Below are positions 37,374-45,832 of a stretch of 64,000 nucleotides of DNA, piece by piece. Made by a program: the position numbers and the translations under genes. How positions within the stretch are numbered: position 1 is the first letter of the stretch; each line of letters opens with the position of its first letter. The notes under the pieces are model-generated. The model was not told the DNA's origin. It was given only the letters and a program-made list of their open reading frames with translations, and did no database searches. Location of the stretch: assembly GCF_018252635.1 (NCBI RefSeq), contig NZ_JAGTXM010000004.1, forward strand, positions 526,793 to 590,792, given 5' to 3'. This stretch comes from Citrobacter amalonaticus. GTDB lineage: Bacteria; Pseudomonadota; Gammaproteobacteria; Enterobacterales; Enterobacteriaceae.

Positions 37374-37395
37374 CGTGCAGGTCCAGGCCTGCACG
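37374..37395. terminator. hairpin between ydeE and urtE
   Basis: CGTGCAGG and CCTGCACG, eight base pairs with a six-base loop, between convergent genes; no T run. Confidence 0.55.
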
Positions 37396-37399
37396 TCTG

Positions 37400-38098
37400 T
37401 CAGATAGCCACTAAACCGCGTACCCCTTCCGATTCCATATTTTCGCCGCGTCCGCGTTGAATAATGCTACCGCGGGACATCAGCAGATAATTATCCGCCA
37501 GTTCCGCCGCGAAATCGTAGAACTGTTCAACCAGCAGAATCGCCATGTCACCACGACGGGCGAGCTGAGCGATCACCTGGCCTATCTCTTTGATAACGGA
37601 CGGCTGAATCCCCTCCGTCGGCTCATCGAGGATCAACAACTGTGGACGACTCGCCAGCGCGCGACCAATCGCCAGTTGCTGCTGTTGACCGCCCGACAGA
37701 TCGCCGCCGCGTCGCTGTTTCATCTCTTTCAGTACCGGGAACAGCGTGTAGATCTCTTCCGGTACCGTTTTGGCATCACGCGACGAAAAACGCGACAACC
37801 CCAACAGCAGGTTTTCTTCGACCGTGAGTCGCGGGAATATCTCGCGGCCCTGCGGTACGTACGCGATACCCGCCTGTACCCGCTGGTGCGGCTTACGATG
37901 GGTGATATTCTTCTCCTGCCAGTTCACCGTTCCGCTACGAGCCGGTATCAGCCCCATCAGACACTTCAGCAAGGTGGTTTTACCGACACCGTTACGTCCT
38001 AACAGGCAGGTCACTTCGCCAGGGCTGGCATCAAAAGTGACGCCGCGAAGAATATGGCTGCCACCATAATATTGATTCAGTTCAGTTACCTGTAGCAT
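37400..38098 (-). CDS. urtE: urea ABC transporter ATP-binding protein UrtE
   Basis: LivF-type ATPase of 232 residues. Walker A GRNGVGKTTLLKCL, signature LSGGQQQQLAIGRAL, Walker B LLILDEPTEGIQP are intact. With UrtD it powers import of urea captured by UrtA. Last gene of urtABCDE, nine bases after urtD. The branched-chain amino acid LivF is the nearest other family, but the five-gene order and the UrtA type fix the assignment. Confidence 0.92.
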   Translation of the reverse strand: MLQVTELNQYYGGSHILRGVTFDASPGEVTCLLGRNGVGKTTLLKCLMGLIPARSGTVNWQEKNITHRKPHQRVQAGIAYVPQGREIFPRLTVEENLLLGLSRFSSRDAKTVPEEIYTLFPVLKEMKQRRGGDLSGGQQQQLAIGRALASRPQLLILDEPTEGIQPSVIKEIGQVIAQLARRGDMAILLVEQFYDFAAELADNYLLMSRGSIIQRGRGENMESEGVRGLVAI

Positions 38099-38107
38099 CT
38101 GTTCTCC

Positions 38108-38905
38108 TTAGCGCCCAAGATAGACGTCAATCACCTGTTCGTTGGCCTGTACCTCACGCAGACTGCCTTCTGCCAGCACGCTTCCCTGATGGAGTACCGT
38201 GACGTGGTCAGCGATGGTTTCGACAAAACCCATATCATGTTCCACCACCATCAGCGAATGCTTGCCCGCCAGCGTACGAAACAGTTCCGCAGTATATTCC
38301 GTCTCCGCATCGGTCATGCCGGCGGCGGGTTCATCCAGCAACAGCAGGTGCGGTTCCTGTACCAGCAGCATACCGATCTCGAGAAACTGCTTCTGGCCGT
38401 GTGACAACATCCCGGCACGGCGCCCTCTTTCTGCCCGCAAGCGGAGCAAACCGAGCATTTCATCGATGCGGTCGTGCTGTTCGCTGTTTAACCTTGCGCG
38501 CAGTGACGCCCACACCGATTTATCGTTTTTCATCGCCAGTTCGAGGTTTTCTTCCACCGTCAGCGCTTCGAACACCGTCGGCTTCTGGAACTTACGGCCT
38601 ATGCCCTTGCGGGCAATAGCAATCGGATCCAGCGTGGTCAGATCGGTTGACTGGTCATACAGCGCCTTGCCGCTTTGCGGACGCGTCTTGCCGGTAATCA
38701 CATCCATCAGTGTGGTTTTCCCGGCGCCGTTAGGGCCAATAACGCAACGCAGCTCGCCGACGCCAATATTCAGCGTGAGATCGGTTAACGCCTTAAAACC
38801 GTCAAAGCTGACGTTGATGTTTTCCAGTTGCAGCACCGGATCCGTCTGCTGGCGATAGCGATCGCCGGGAACCTGGCGGGTAAAAAGTCCTTCATCTGGC
38901 TGCAT
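38108..38905 (-). CDS. urtD: urea ABC transporter ATP-binding protein UrtD
   Basis: LivG-type ATPase of 265 residues with an N-terminal extension typical of UrtD. Walker A GPNGAGKTTLMDVI, signature LSHGQKQFLEIGML and Walker B LLLLDEPAAGMTDAE are present. Its start overlaps the urtC stop by one base (TAATG), which argues for coupled translation. Confidence 0.93.
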   Translation of the reverse strand: MQPDEGLFTRQVPGDRYRQQTDPVLQLENINVSFDGFKALTDLTLNIGVGELRCVIGPNGAGKTTLMDVITGKTRPQSGKALYDQSTDLTTLDPIAIARKGIGRKFQKPTVFEALTVEENLELAMKNDKSVWASLRARLNSEQHDRIDEMLGLLRLRAERGRRAGMLSHGQKQFLEIGMLLVQEPHLLLLDEPAAGMTDAETEYTAELFRTLAGKHSLMVVEHDMGFVETIADHVTVLHQGSVLAEGSLREVQANEQVIDVYLGR

Positions 38906-39978
38906 TATTTGTCTCCTTTGCGGAACAGGCCAATCACGCCACGGGGTAAAAACAGCGTGACGCCAATGAAGATCAGCCCCAAAAACAGCTGCCAGTACTC
39001 CGGCATGATAACGGTGAAGAGGCTTTTGGCGCCGTTCACCACCACTGCGCCAATGACCGGGCCGACCAGCGTGCCACGCCCGCCGAGCGCCACCCAGATA
39101 GCGGCTTCGATAGAGTTAGTGGGCGACATTTCGCTGGGGTTAATAATCCCGACCTGCGGCACATACAGTGCCCCGGCCAACCCGCACAGCATGGCGGAAA
39201 GCGTCCAGACCAGCAGTTTGAAACCTTTCGGATCATAGCCGCAAAACATCAGCCGATTCTCCGCGTCGCGCACGGCGGTGAGGATCCGACCAAACTTACT
39301 GCGTGCCAGCGCAACCCCCAGCCACAGCGCCAGAACCAGCAACAATAGCGTTGCCAGAAACAACCCTATACGCGTGGTAGTGGCAGTGACCGGCAGCCCC
39401 AGGAGCGTGGTAAACCCAGTAAACCCGTTGTTGCCGCCAAAACCGGTCTCATTGCGAAAGAACAGCAGCATACCGGCGAAGGTCAACGCCTGAGTCATGA
39501 TCGAAAAGTAGACGCCTTTAATCTTCGAGCGGAAAGCAAAGTAGCCAAAGATCAGCGCCAGTCCCCCGGGCACCAGTACCACCAGCGCCATCGCCCAGGC
39601 AAAATGCTGGGTTCCCCACCAGAACCACGGCAACTCGCTCCAGGAGAGAAAGGACATAAATGCGGGCAACCCGTCACCGGAGGCCTGGCGCATCAGATAC
39701 ATCCCCATCGCATAACCGCCAAGCGCGAAGAAAAGACCGTGTCCCAGCGACAGCATCCCGGCGTAACCCCAGACCAGATCCAGCGCGACCGCCACCACCG
39801 CGTAGCAGAGAATTTTTCCGGCAAGCGTCAACGTCCACACGGAAATCGCGAGCGGATGATCGGCAGGCAGCAAGGCAAGGAACGGCAGGATTATCAGCGC
39901 CAGCAGGATAATCCCTCCCAGCGCCCGACTGATGCGCGGCGCTTTACGCGCCAGTGTTAAGGTCATTGGCATCGTCAT
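38905..39978 (-). CDS. urtC: urea ABC transporter permease UrtC
   Basis: LivM-type permease of 357 residues with about ten hydrophobic segments and the family loop LDLVWGYAGMLSLGHGLFFALGGYAMGMYL, followed by CGLAGALYVPQVGIINPSEM. Start and stop each overlap a neighbour by one base. It pairs with UrtB to form the membrane pore. Confidence 0.93.
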   Translation of the reverse strand: MTMPMTLTLARKAPRISRALGGIILLALIILPFLALLPADHPLAISVWTLTLAGKILCYAVVAVALDLVWGYAGMLSLGHGLFFALGGYAMGMYLMRQASGDGLPAFMSFLSWSELPWFWWGTQHFAWAMALVVLVPGGLALIFGYFAFRSKIKGVYFSIMTQALTFAGMLLFFRNETGFGGNNGFTGFTTLLGLPVTATTTRIGLFLATLLLLVLALWLGVALARSKFGRILTAVRDAENRLMFCGYDPKGFKLLVWTLSAMLCGLAGALYVPQVGIINPSEMSPTNSIEAAIWVALGGRGTLVGPVIGAVVVNGAKSLFTVIMPEYWQLFLGLIFIGVTLFLPRGVIGLFRKGDK

Positions 39979-41552
39979 TATTCAGTGACTCTCCCTTTCA
40001 GAGCAAACAGTCCCTGGGGTCGCTTCTGGATAAACAGAATGATCAGCACCAGTATGACTATCTTCCCGAGTACCGCGCCCATCTGCGGTTCGAGGATTTT
40101 GTTGAACACACCAAGACCAAACGCTGCCGCCACGCTACCCGCAAGTTGACCGACGCCCCCCAGCACGACCACCAGAAAAGAGTCGATGATATAGCCCTGG
40201 CCCAGTTCCGGGCCGACGTTACCCAGTTGCGACAGGGCGACGCCGCCAAGTCCGGCAATGCCTGAACCCAGTCCGAAGGCCAGCATATCCACACGCCCGG
40301 TCGGAACGCCGCAGCAGGCCGCCATACTGCGGTTCTGGGTCACGGCGCGAACGCGCATGCCCAGCCGCGTTTTATTCAGCAACAGCCAGGTGAAGAACAG
40401 CACCAGCAGCGCGAAACCCAGCACCACAATGCGGTTCCACGGCAGCACCAGACTGGCGTAAACCTGTACGCCACCTGACAACCACGCGGGATTCGCCACT
40501 TCCAGGTTTTGTGCTCCAAAGGTCATCCGCACAAGCTGGATAATCATGAGGCTGATGCCCCAGGTCGCCAGCAGCGTCTCCAGCGGGCGTCCATATAGAT
40601 GGCGGATCACCCCGCGTTCCAGAATCATTCCCACACCAGCGGTAAACATAAAGGCGACCGGTAAAGCGATCAGCGGATAAAAGGCCAGCCACTGTGGTGC
40701 AAACTGCGACATCGCCTGTTGCACCAGCCACGTGCAGTAAGCCCCGAGCATCAGCATTTCGCCATGCGCCATGTTGATCACCCCCAACAGGCCGTAGGTG
40801 ATCGCCAGACCGAGCGCCGCCAGCAGCAGCACCGATCCGAGCGACAGCCCCATAAATGCCTGCCCGAGCAGATCGCCAATCACCATCCGCTGGTGAATGC
40901 GCGCCAGGCTGTCACTGGCCGCCGCTCGCACGCTGGCATCCGGTTCATGCGCGTTATCGGTAAACGGTTGCAACCGCGCCTGCATTTCCGGATCGCTGGA
41001 ATCACCCAGCAGCAAGATCGCCTGACGGCGGATCTGCGCCGACGGACTGCTCAGTTGCAGATTAGCCAGAACGCGGGTCAGGCGTGATCTCACTTCCGTA
41101 TCCGTTTCCTGCGCCAGTCGCTGTTGGATAAAAGGCAGCATGGTCGGCTGGGCGTCGCGCTGTAGCGTACGGGTAGCCGCCAGTCTTTGTGTGACACTGT
41201 CACTCACAAGCTGATGCGTCGCCAGCGCGCCGGCAACGAGGATCCGCAGTCGGTTGGTCAGCCGCAGGGGTTTTAAGCTCCCTGTTGGACGACTGGCCGC
41301 TCCCAGAGCCACAACCTGCGTCCCCTCACGGGTGAAAGCCTGTTTAGTGCTGTCGGTGAGCAGCGCCTCCCGACTCAGAACCGTCAGCAGCGGCAAACGC
41401 TGGGGGTCAGGTGTTGCCGCCCACTCTTCGAGCAGTTGCGCCTGACCGGTACGGCTGGCGGCGGCAAACGCGTCGGCATCGCTGGCCTGCACGAACCCTG
41501 GCAGGAGTCCGAGCGCCAGCAGCAAGCCGCGAATAAAGCTCATGACCTTCAT
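39978..41552 (-). CDS. urtB: urea ABC transporter permease UrtB
   Basis: LivH-type permease of 524 residues, long as usual for UrtB. A signal-like start (LLLALGLLPGFVQA) leads to a soluble region of about 200 residues with HEAT-like repeats, then a membrane half with YGLLGVINMAHGEMLMLGAYCTW and CGVPTGRVDMLAFGLGSGIAGLGG. The long N-terminal domain is what separates UrtB from amino-acid LivH. A matS site lies inside the gene. Confidence 0.93.
   Translation of the reverse strand: MKVMSFIRGLLLALGLLPGFVQASDADAFAAASRTGQAQLLEEWAATPDPQRLPLLTVLSREALLTDSTKQAFTREGTQVVALGAASRPTGSLKPLRLTNRLRILVAGALATHQLVSDSVTQRLAATRTLQRDAQPTMLPFIQQRLAQETDTEVRSRLTRVLANLQLSSPSAQIRRQAILLLGDSSDPEMQARLQPFTDNAHEPDASVRAAASDSLARIHQRMVIGDLLGQAFMGLSLGSVLLLAALGLAITYGLLGVINMAHGEMLMLGAYCTWLVQQAMSQFAPQWLAFYPLIALPVAFMFTAGVGMILERGVIRHLYGRPLETLLATWGISLMIIQLVRMTFGAQNLEVANPAWLSGGVQVYASLVLPWNRIVVLGFALLVLFFTWLLLNKTRLGMRVRAVTQNRSMAACCGVPTGRVDMLAFGLGSGIAGLGGVALSQLGNVGPELGQGYIIDSFLVVVLGGVGQLAGSVAAAFGLGVFNKILEPQMGAVLGKIVILVLIILFIQKRPQGLFALKGRVTE
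41191..41203. other. matS: matS, MatP-binding site inside urtB
   Basis: GTGACACTGTCAC is an exact match to GTGACRNYGTCAC, 18.8 kb from the matS at 22411. A terminus-domain marker inside a gene is normal for matS. Confidence 0.85.
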
Positions 41553-41619
41553 GTCGTGATCTCCAGAAGTCCCCCTCCGCGGGAGGGATAAAACGTTGAC
41601 AAACCTTGCGACGCTTTCT

Positions 41620-41703
41620 CCGGATGACGGCTTACGCCTTACCCGGCCTACATCTGCTTACCCATGCTCTGTCCAGGCCCGATAAGCTTGCGCCATCGGG
41701 CAT
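41620..41703. repeat. pair of REP-type palindromes (BIME-like)
   Basis: Two inverted REP-like units: CGGATGACGGCTTACGCC with CCGGCCTAC at 41622-41651, and AGGCCCGATAAGC with CGCCATCGGGC at 41673-41703. They lie between urtA and urtB in the urt mRNA, where such elements often shield the upstream message so that the binding protein is made in excess. Confidence 0.65.
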
Positions 41704-41735
41704 TTCGCCGTCTGCATCCGCCGAAGCGGTTGATT

Positions 41736-43007
41736 TTAGTTGCTGGCTGTTTTCACCGGCTGTTCTGATTTCTTGTCATTACCGGCAATAAACGGGCTCC
41801 ACGGCTGAGCGCGAACCGGTTCTTCGGTCTGCCAGACGACGTTGAACTGACCGTTGCCTTCAATCTCGCCAATCATCACCGGTTTATGCAGGTGGTGGTT
41901 GGTGGCATCCATCGTCAGCGTGAAGCCCGACGGCGCCGGGAAGGACTGACCGGCCATTGCCGCCCGGACTTTATCTACGTCCGTCGTCCCGGCTTTTTCA
42001 ACGGCCTGCGCCCACATATGCAGGCCAACGTATGTCGCCTCCATCGGGTCATTAGTCACAACGGTGTCGGCATTAGGCAGCGCGTGGGCTTTGGCGTATG
42101 CACGATAATCGGCGACAAATTTCTGGTTAGTGGCGTTATCAACCGATTCGAAGTAGTTCCAGGCGGCAAGGTTACCCACCAGCGGTTTGGTATCAATCCC
42201 ACGCAGTTCCTCTTCGCCCACGGAAAACGCGACCACCGGTACGTCGGTGGCTTTCAGCCCCTGGTTTGCCAGCTCTTTATAAAACGGGACGTTGGAATCG
42301 CCGTTAATGGTTGATACCACCGCCGTTTTGCCGCCGGCGGAGAATTTTTTGATGTTCGCGACAATGGTCTGATAATCACTGTGACCAAACGGCGTGTAGA
42401 CTTCTTCAATATCTTTATCGGCAATCCCTTTTGAATGCAGGAACGCACGCAGAATTTTGTTGGTGGTGCGCGGATAAACATAGTCGGTGCCCAGCAGGAA
42501 GAAGCGTTTAGCGCTTCCGCCATCCTCACTCAGCAGATATTCCACCGCCGGGATCGCCTGCTGGTTGGGTGCCGCGCCGGTGTAGAAGACATTCGGCGAC
42601 ATCTCTTCCCCTTCGTACTGGACGGGGTAGAACAGCAGGCCATTCAGCTCCTCAAAAACCGGCAATACCGACTTACGTGACACAGAGGTCCAACAGCCAA
42701 ACACCACCGCCACCTTATCCTGGCTCAACAGTTGTCGGGCTTTCTCGGCAAACAGCGGCCAGTTTGAGGCCGGATCAACCACCACCGGTTCCAGCTTTTT
42801 GCCCAGTACGCCCCCTTTGGCGTTGATCTCATCAATCGTCATCAGGGCCACATCTTTTAACGGCGTTTCGGAGATCGCCATCGTGCCGGACAGTGAGTGC
42901 ATAATGCCCACTTTGATGGTATCGGCGGCCTGAACGCTAAAACTGAGGCCCATGGCGACAACCGAGGCCGAGAGGGCAAACGCTTTGAGTAAGGTACGAC
43001 GCTGCAT
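41736..43007 (-). CDS. urtA: urea ABC transporter substrate-binding protein UrtA
   Basis: Periplasmic binding protein of 423 residues with a signal peptide (MQRRTLLKAFALSASVVAMG, cleavage at VQA-AD). The mature part TIKVGIMHSLSGTMAISET and the segment WTSVSRKSVLPVFEELNGLLFYPVQYEGEE are typical of the urea/short-chain-amide binding group rather than LivJ. ATG 43007 has AGGAG seven bases before it. It heads the operon; the promoter upstream is of sigma-54 type. Confidence 0.94.
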   Translation of the reverse strand: MQRRTLLKAFALSASVVAMGLSFSVQAADTIKVGIMHSLSGTMAISETPLKDVALMTIDEINAKGGVLGKKLEPVVVDPASNWPLFAEKARQLLSQDKVAVVFGCWTSVSRKSVLPVFEELNGLLFYPVQYEGEEMSPNVFYTGAAPNQQAIPAVEYLLSEDGGSAKRFFLLGTDYVYPRTTNKILRAFLHSKGIADKDIEEVYTPFGHSDYQTIVANIKKFSAGGKTAVVSTINGDSNVPFYKELANQGLKATDVPVVAFSVGEEELRGIDTKPLVGNLAAWNYFESVDNATNQKFVADYRAYAKAHALPNADTVVTNDPMEATYVGLHMWAQAVEKAGTTDVDKVRAAMAGQSFPAPSGFTLTMDATNHHLHKPVMIGEIEGNGQFNVVWQTEEPVRAQPWSPFIAGNDKKSEQPVKTASN

Positions 43008-43093
43008 AATTTCACTCCTGAAAAGAAAAATGCTGTGAGTTCTGGTGCGACCCGACAAACAACACGGCGCAAAAATGAGTTCAGGAGGAATAA

Positions 43094-43110
43094 AGCAAAA
43101 AAGATGCCAG
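43094..43110 (-). promoter_or_regulatory. sigma-54 promoter of urtABCDE
   Basis: On the minus strand CTGGCATCTTTTTTGCT has the invariant GG-N10-GC of -24/-12 promoters, about 87 bases before the urtA ATG. This implies RpoN with NtrC control, i.e. expression under nitrogen limitation. I did not find a clear NtrC palindrome upstream. Confidence 0.68.
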
Positions 43111-43264
43111 AACGATTTTTCAGGATCAAAACTCTTTTATCGGGCTATTTGTCCTTATTCAAGGCTGTGTGAAAGACGCAGTTACATTTGCCTCAAACTT
43201 GCCTTATTGCCACAAAAAAATAGACGTTTTAACTTGAGGTAACTATCTGAATGAGATTTAGGTT

Positions 43265-43717
43265 ATGGATACAACAGAGGAACTTGGTAGCACCTATTTT
43301 TATCAAGGCAATGCAAATGTAACACCGCAAGAACTGTTCTGGTTAATATTCGCCGAAGGCCTGGCAAATCACTTGGGGATATCCATAGAGACAGCGGCAA
43401 CGATTTTAACCGGATTGCCCCTTATACCTAAGCGTAAAGTCCTTGGAGCATCAGGCTCCCGAACCAGTTTAGCATCAAAACTCGCTCGTAAAATTTTCAA
43501 GGACGCCCGATTCCCGGATGGCATTAGAGTTGAAACCACGATAGGTATGGGTAAGAGTCGGTTCACTAATTAAATAGGATCTGCAATAGGTAGAGCCGTT
43601 CCATATGTCGGCTATGCGCAAGCAGCGCTAATATTTAGCCTTGTTGCCAGAGAAACGAGATATAAATACAACCTGATAGTAAAACCCAAAGATCGTATTG
43701 CCTGGATATATTTCTGA
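43265..43717 (+). pseudogene. small protein gene of unknown family with an in-frame TAA
   Basis: The frame starting MDTTEELGSTYFYQGN runs 102 codons to a TAA at 43571-43573, but the same frame then continues without further stops for 47 codons (IGSAIGRAVPYVGYAQAALI and on to DRIAWIYF) to a TGA at 43715-43717. That TGA overlaps the ATG of the next gene by one base (TGATG), so the ancestral gene was 150 codons and coupled to it. The lost C-terminal part holds a hydrophobic, possibly membrane, segment. I do not recognise the family. A functional 102-residue short form cannot be excluded. Confidence 0.65.
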
Positions 43718-44034
43718 TGCTATTACCCGATGAGCAAGAGTTCTTAAACTACGTCACCGATAACTATAGCGAGCACAAACGCCCTGTCCGCAAGGAATGG
43801 ACGTTTCAGGAGTTTTTTAATCTCGTGCCTGAAGATCTGGAGGATATGCTCATTGACTTATTCACGAGATATGGCATTGAGCACGCTAATTTTACACTCG
43901 ATAACTACTTTGAGCCTGAACTGTTCTGGTGGCAATGGAAGCGCAAAAAAGAGTGGAAAGGTCGCCAACTGAAGCCGCTGACGCTCGAAATGATTATTGA
44001 ATCAGCAAAGGCTGGATGCTGGCTGTATGACTAA
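43717..44034 (+). CDS. DUF1493 family protein
   Basis: Small acidic protein of 105 residues, with the DUF1493 pattern: helical start LPDEQEFLNYVTDNYSEHK, central PEDLEDMLIDLFTRYGIEHANF and a C-terminal FEPELFWWQWKRK followed by LTLEMIIESAKAGCWLYD. The family looks like an acyl-carrier-protein fold and its function is unknown; members often sit in pairs after a small membrane protein gene in enterobacteria. Here its start is coupled to the broken gene upstream, so the pair may be an effector with a partner or immunity protein; that is speculation. Confidence 0.78.
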   Translation: MLLPDEQEFLNYVTDNYSEHKRPVRKEWTFQEFFNLVPEDLEDMLIDLFTRYGIEHANFTLDNYFEPELFWWQWKRKKEWKGRQLKPLTLEMIIESAKAGCWLYD

Positions 44035-44054
44035 GAAAATGAACCAAAATGGAT

Positions 44055-44083
44055 CCGCGTTGCATTATTTATGTGCAACGCGG
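44055..44083. terminator. hairpin between DUF1493 and the MetE-like gene
   Basis: CCGCGTTGCA and TGCAACGCGG, 10 perfect base pairs with a nine-base loop, between convergent genes. No clear T run. Confidence 0.55.
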
Positions 44084-44102
44084 TGTGCATTATTGAGGCA
44101 AC

Positions 44103-45206
44103 TTACCAGACCTGTTGAGCGATTTCGGTGATAAGTTTGATTTTGTCCCACTGCTGGGCTTCCGTGAGCGTGTTTCCCTCTTCCGTTGAAGCAAAACCGC
44201 ACTGCGGACTGAGACAAATTTGCGCTTTGTCGACATATTGCGCCGCTTCCTGCAGCCGCGCTTTCACACCATCCGGGTTTTCCAGTTCGCCATTTTTGGT
44301 GGTCACCAGCCCCAGAACCACCTGCTGATGGCCTGGACGGATAAAACGCAGCGGCGCAAAATCGCCAGAGCGATCGTTATCGTACTCCAGGAAGAATGCA
44401 TCAACGTTAACGGTGCCAAACAGGATCTCCGCAACCGGTTCATAACCACCTTCTGAGATCCAGGTTGAACGGAAGTTACCGCGACAGACGTGCAGTCCCA
44501 CCGTCAGGTCGGCAGGTTTATCCGCCAGCGCACGGTTGATCACATCGGCATATATCCGTGCCAGCGCGTCAGGGTCGTCACCACGTTGGCGAATTTGCTG
44601 GCGCTGAGCATCGGAACAGAGATAAGCCCACACCGTGTCATCGAGTTGCAGATAACGACAGCCCGCGGCGTAGAAGGCGTGGATCGCATCGCGCCAGGTG
44701 GTCGCCAGATCGTCAAAATAGTCCTTCAGATCCGGATAGACCGTCGCATCGATATCTTTACGTCCGCCGCGAAAGTGCAGCACGCTGGGGCTGGGGATGG
44801 TCATCTTCGGCTGGGCGCTACCGCTGATGCGCTTCAGATAGCGAAAATCTTCCAGCATCGGATGATCGCCGAACGCCAGTTTGCCGGTAACCCGCACACC
44901 GTGCGCTTTGGTCTGAACGCCATTAAACTGAATGCCCTGCTGTGCGTCATAGCGCTCAACCCCTTGTAAACCATCAAAGAAATCAAAATGCCACCAGGCC
45001 CGGCGGAACTCACCGTCCGTCACCACGTGCAGACCACAGGCACACTGCTGTTCGACCACCCGACGAATGGCGTTGTCTTCAATGGCGCGCAGCTGCGGTG
45101 CGGTTAACTCGCCGCGTGAGAACTGCTGACGAGCAACTTTGATGTCGTCGGGACGTAAAAAGCTGCCAACGACTTCTGCGCGAAATGGGGCCTGTTGTCT
45201 TTGCAT
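44103..45206 (-). CDS. cobalamin-independent methionine synthase-like protein (MetE C-terminal type)
   Basis: Protein of 367 residues equal to the catalytic C-terminal half of MetE, like Bacillus YxjG/YxjH. Landmarks: EVVGSFLRPDDIKVAR near the start, VTDGEFRRAWWHFDFFDG, and the zinc-site residues His and Cys in VGLHVCRGNF and Cys in LSPQCGFAS. Such short enzymes make methionine from homocysteine with methyl donors other than the triglutamate folate, or act on related thiols. ATG 45206 follows GGAGGAG at good spacing; a frame eight codons longer starts within that site. Single gene; E. coli yagD/mmuM is a different family. Confidence 0.85.
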   Translation of the reverse strand: MQRQQAPFRAEVVGSFLRPDDIKVARQQFSRGELTAPQLRAIEDNAIRRVVEQQCACGLHVVTDGEFRRAWWHFDFFDGLQGVERYDAQQGIQFNGVQTKAHGVRVTGKLAFGDHPMLEDFRYLKRISGSAQPKMTIPSPSVLHFRGGRKDIDATVYPDLKDYFDDLATTWRDAIHAFYAAGCRYLQLDDTVWAYLCSDAQRQQIRQRGDDPDALARIYADVINRALADKPADLTVGLHVCRGNFRSTWISEGGYEPVAEILFGTVNVDAFFLEYDNDRSGDFAPLRFIRPGHQQVVLGLVTTKNGELENPDGVKARLQEAAQYVDKAQICLSPQCGFASTEEGNTLTEAQQWDKIKLITEIAQQVW

Positions 45207-45357
45207 GTGATCTCCTCCGTCGTCAGGCAAAGATTGCCTGACGTGATAGTTTCTTATTTGAACTTTCAGACTTCTGGATGTCTATGCGTCCAAATTGACA
45301 CGCAATGGCCGTCCAGGCAAACGAGATAAATTCATGAATGCTGAAAAAAATTCATCT

Positions 45358-45759
45358 TCAGTCTGCGGGACAGGCAAACGCGTAGCCTTCATCTGCCCAT
45401 CCGGTGATGCCGCCAATCATCACCTTCACCGCTATGCCCAACCTTGCGAGCTTCAATGCCGCGCGGTCCGCTCCGTTACAGTGAGGCCCGGCGCAGTAAA
45501 CCACGAACAGCGTATCAGCAGGCCACTGCGCCATCCGCTCGGCGGTCATCATGGCATGCGGCAGATGAATCGCCCCTGGAAGATGGCGACGAGCAAACGT
45601 CTCCGGTTTCCCCACCACGTGGAGTAAAACGAAATCAGGCTCGCCGCTATGGATGCTCTCATAAACATCGGCGCAATCCGTTTCCAGACTCAGACGCGAC
45701 AGGAAATGGTTGACCGCAACGGCGGATGCGGCGACTGGAAACTCAGTGACATGACTCAT
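45358..45759 (-). CDS. single-domain rhodanese-like protein
   Basis: Protein of 133 residues with one rhodanese module: PDFVLLHVVGKPETFARRHLPGAIHLPHA, then the active-site loop FVVYCAGPHCNGADRAALKLA with the sulfur-carrying Cys. It would move sulfane sulfur or detoxify cyanide-like anions. It is divergent from ftrA with 73 bases between, and FtrA-like regulators are often next to such rhodaneses, so FtrA probably controls it. Confidence 0.87.
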   Translation of the reverse strand: MSHVTEFPVAASAVAVNHFLSRLSLETDCADVYESIHSGEPDFVLLHVVGKPETFARRHLPGAIHLPHAMMTAERMAQWPADTLFVVYCAGPHCNGADRAALKLARLGIAVKVMIGGITGWADEGYAFACPAD

Positions 45760-45832
45760 TCTGCTTTCTCCTCAGGGACGATTGTGTTTACAATAATTTA
45801 ACCATCCCTGACCGCACATACCGCCTTCAACC

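Noticed and set aside
38203-38215. GTGACGTGGTCAG as a matS site
   Set aside because: Two mismatches including the pyrimidine position; too far from the consensus.
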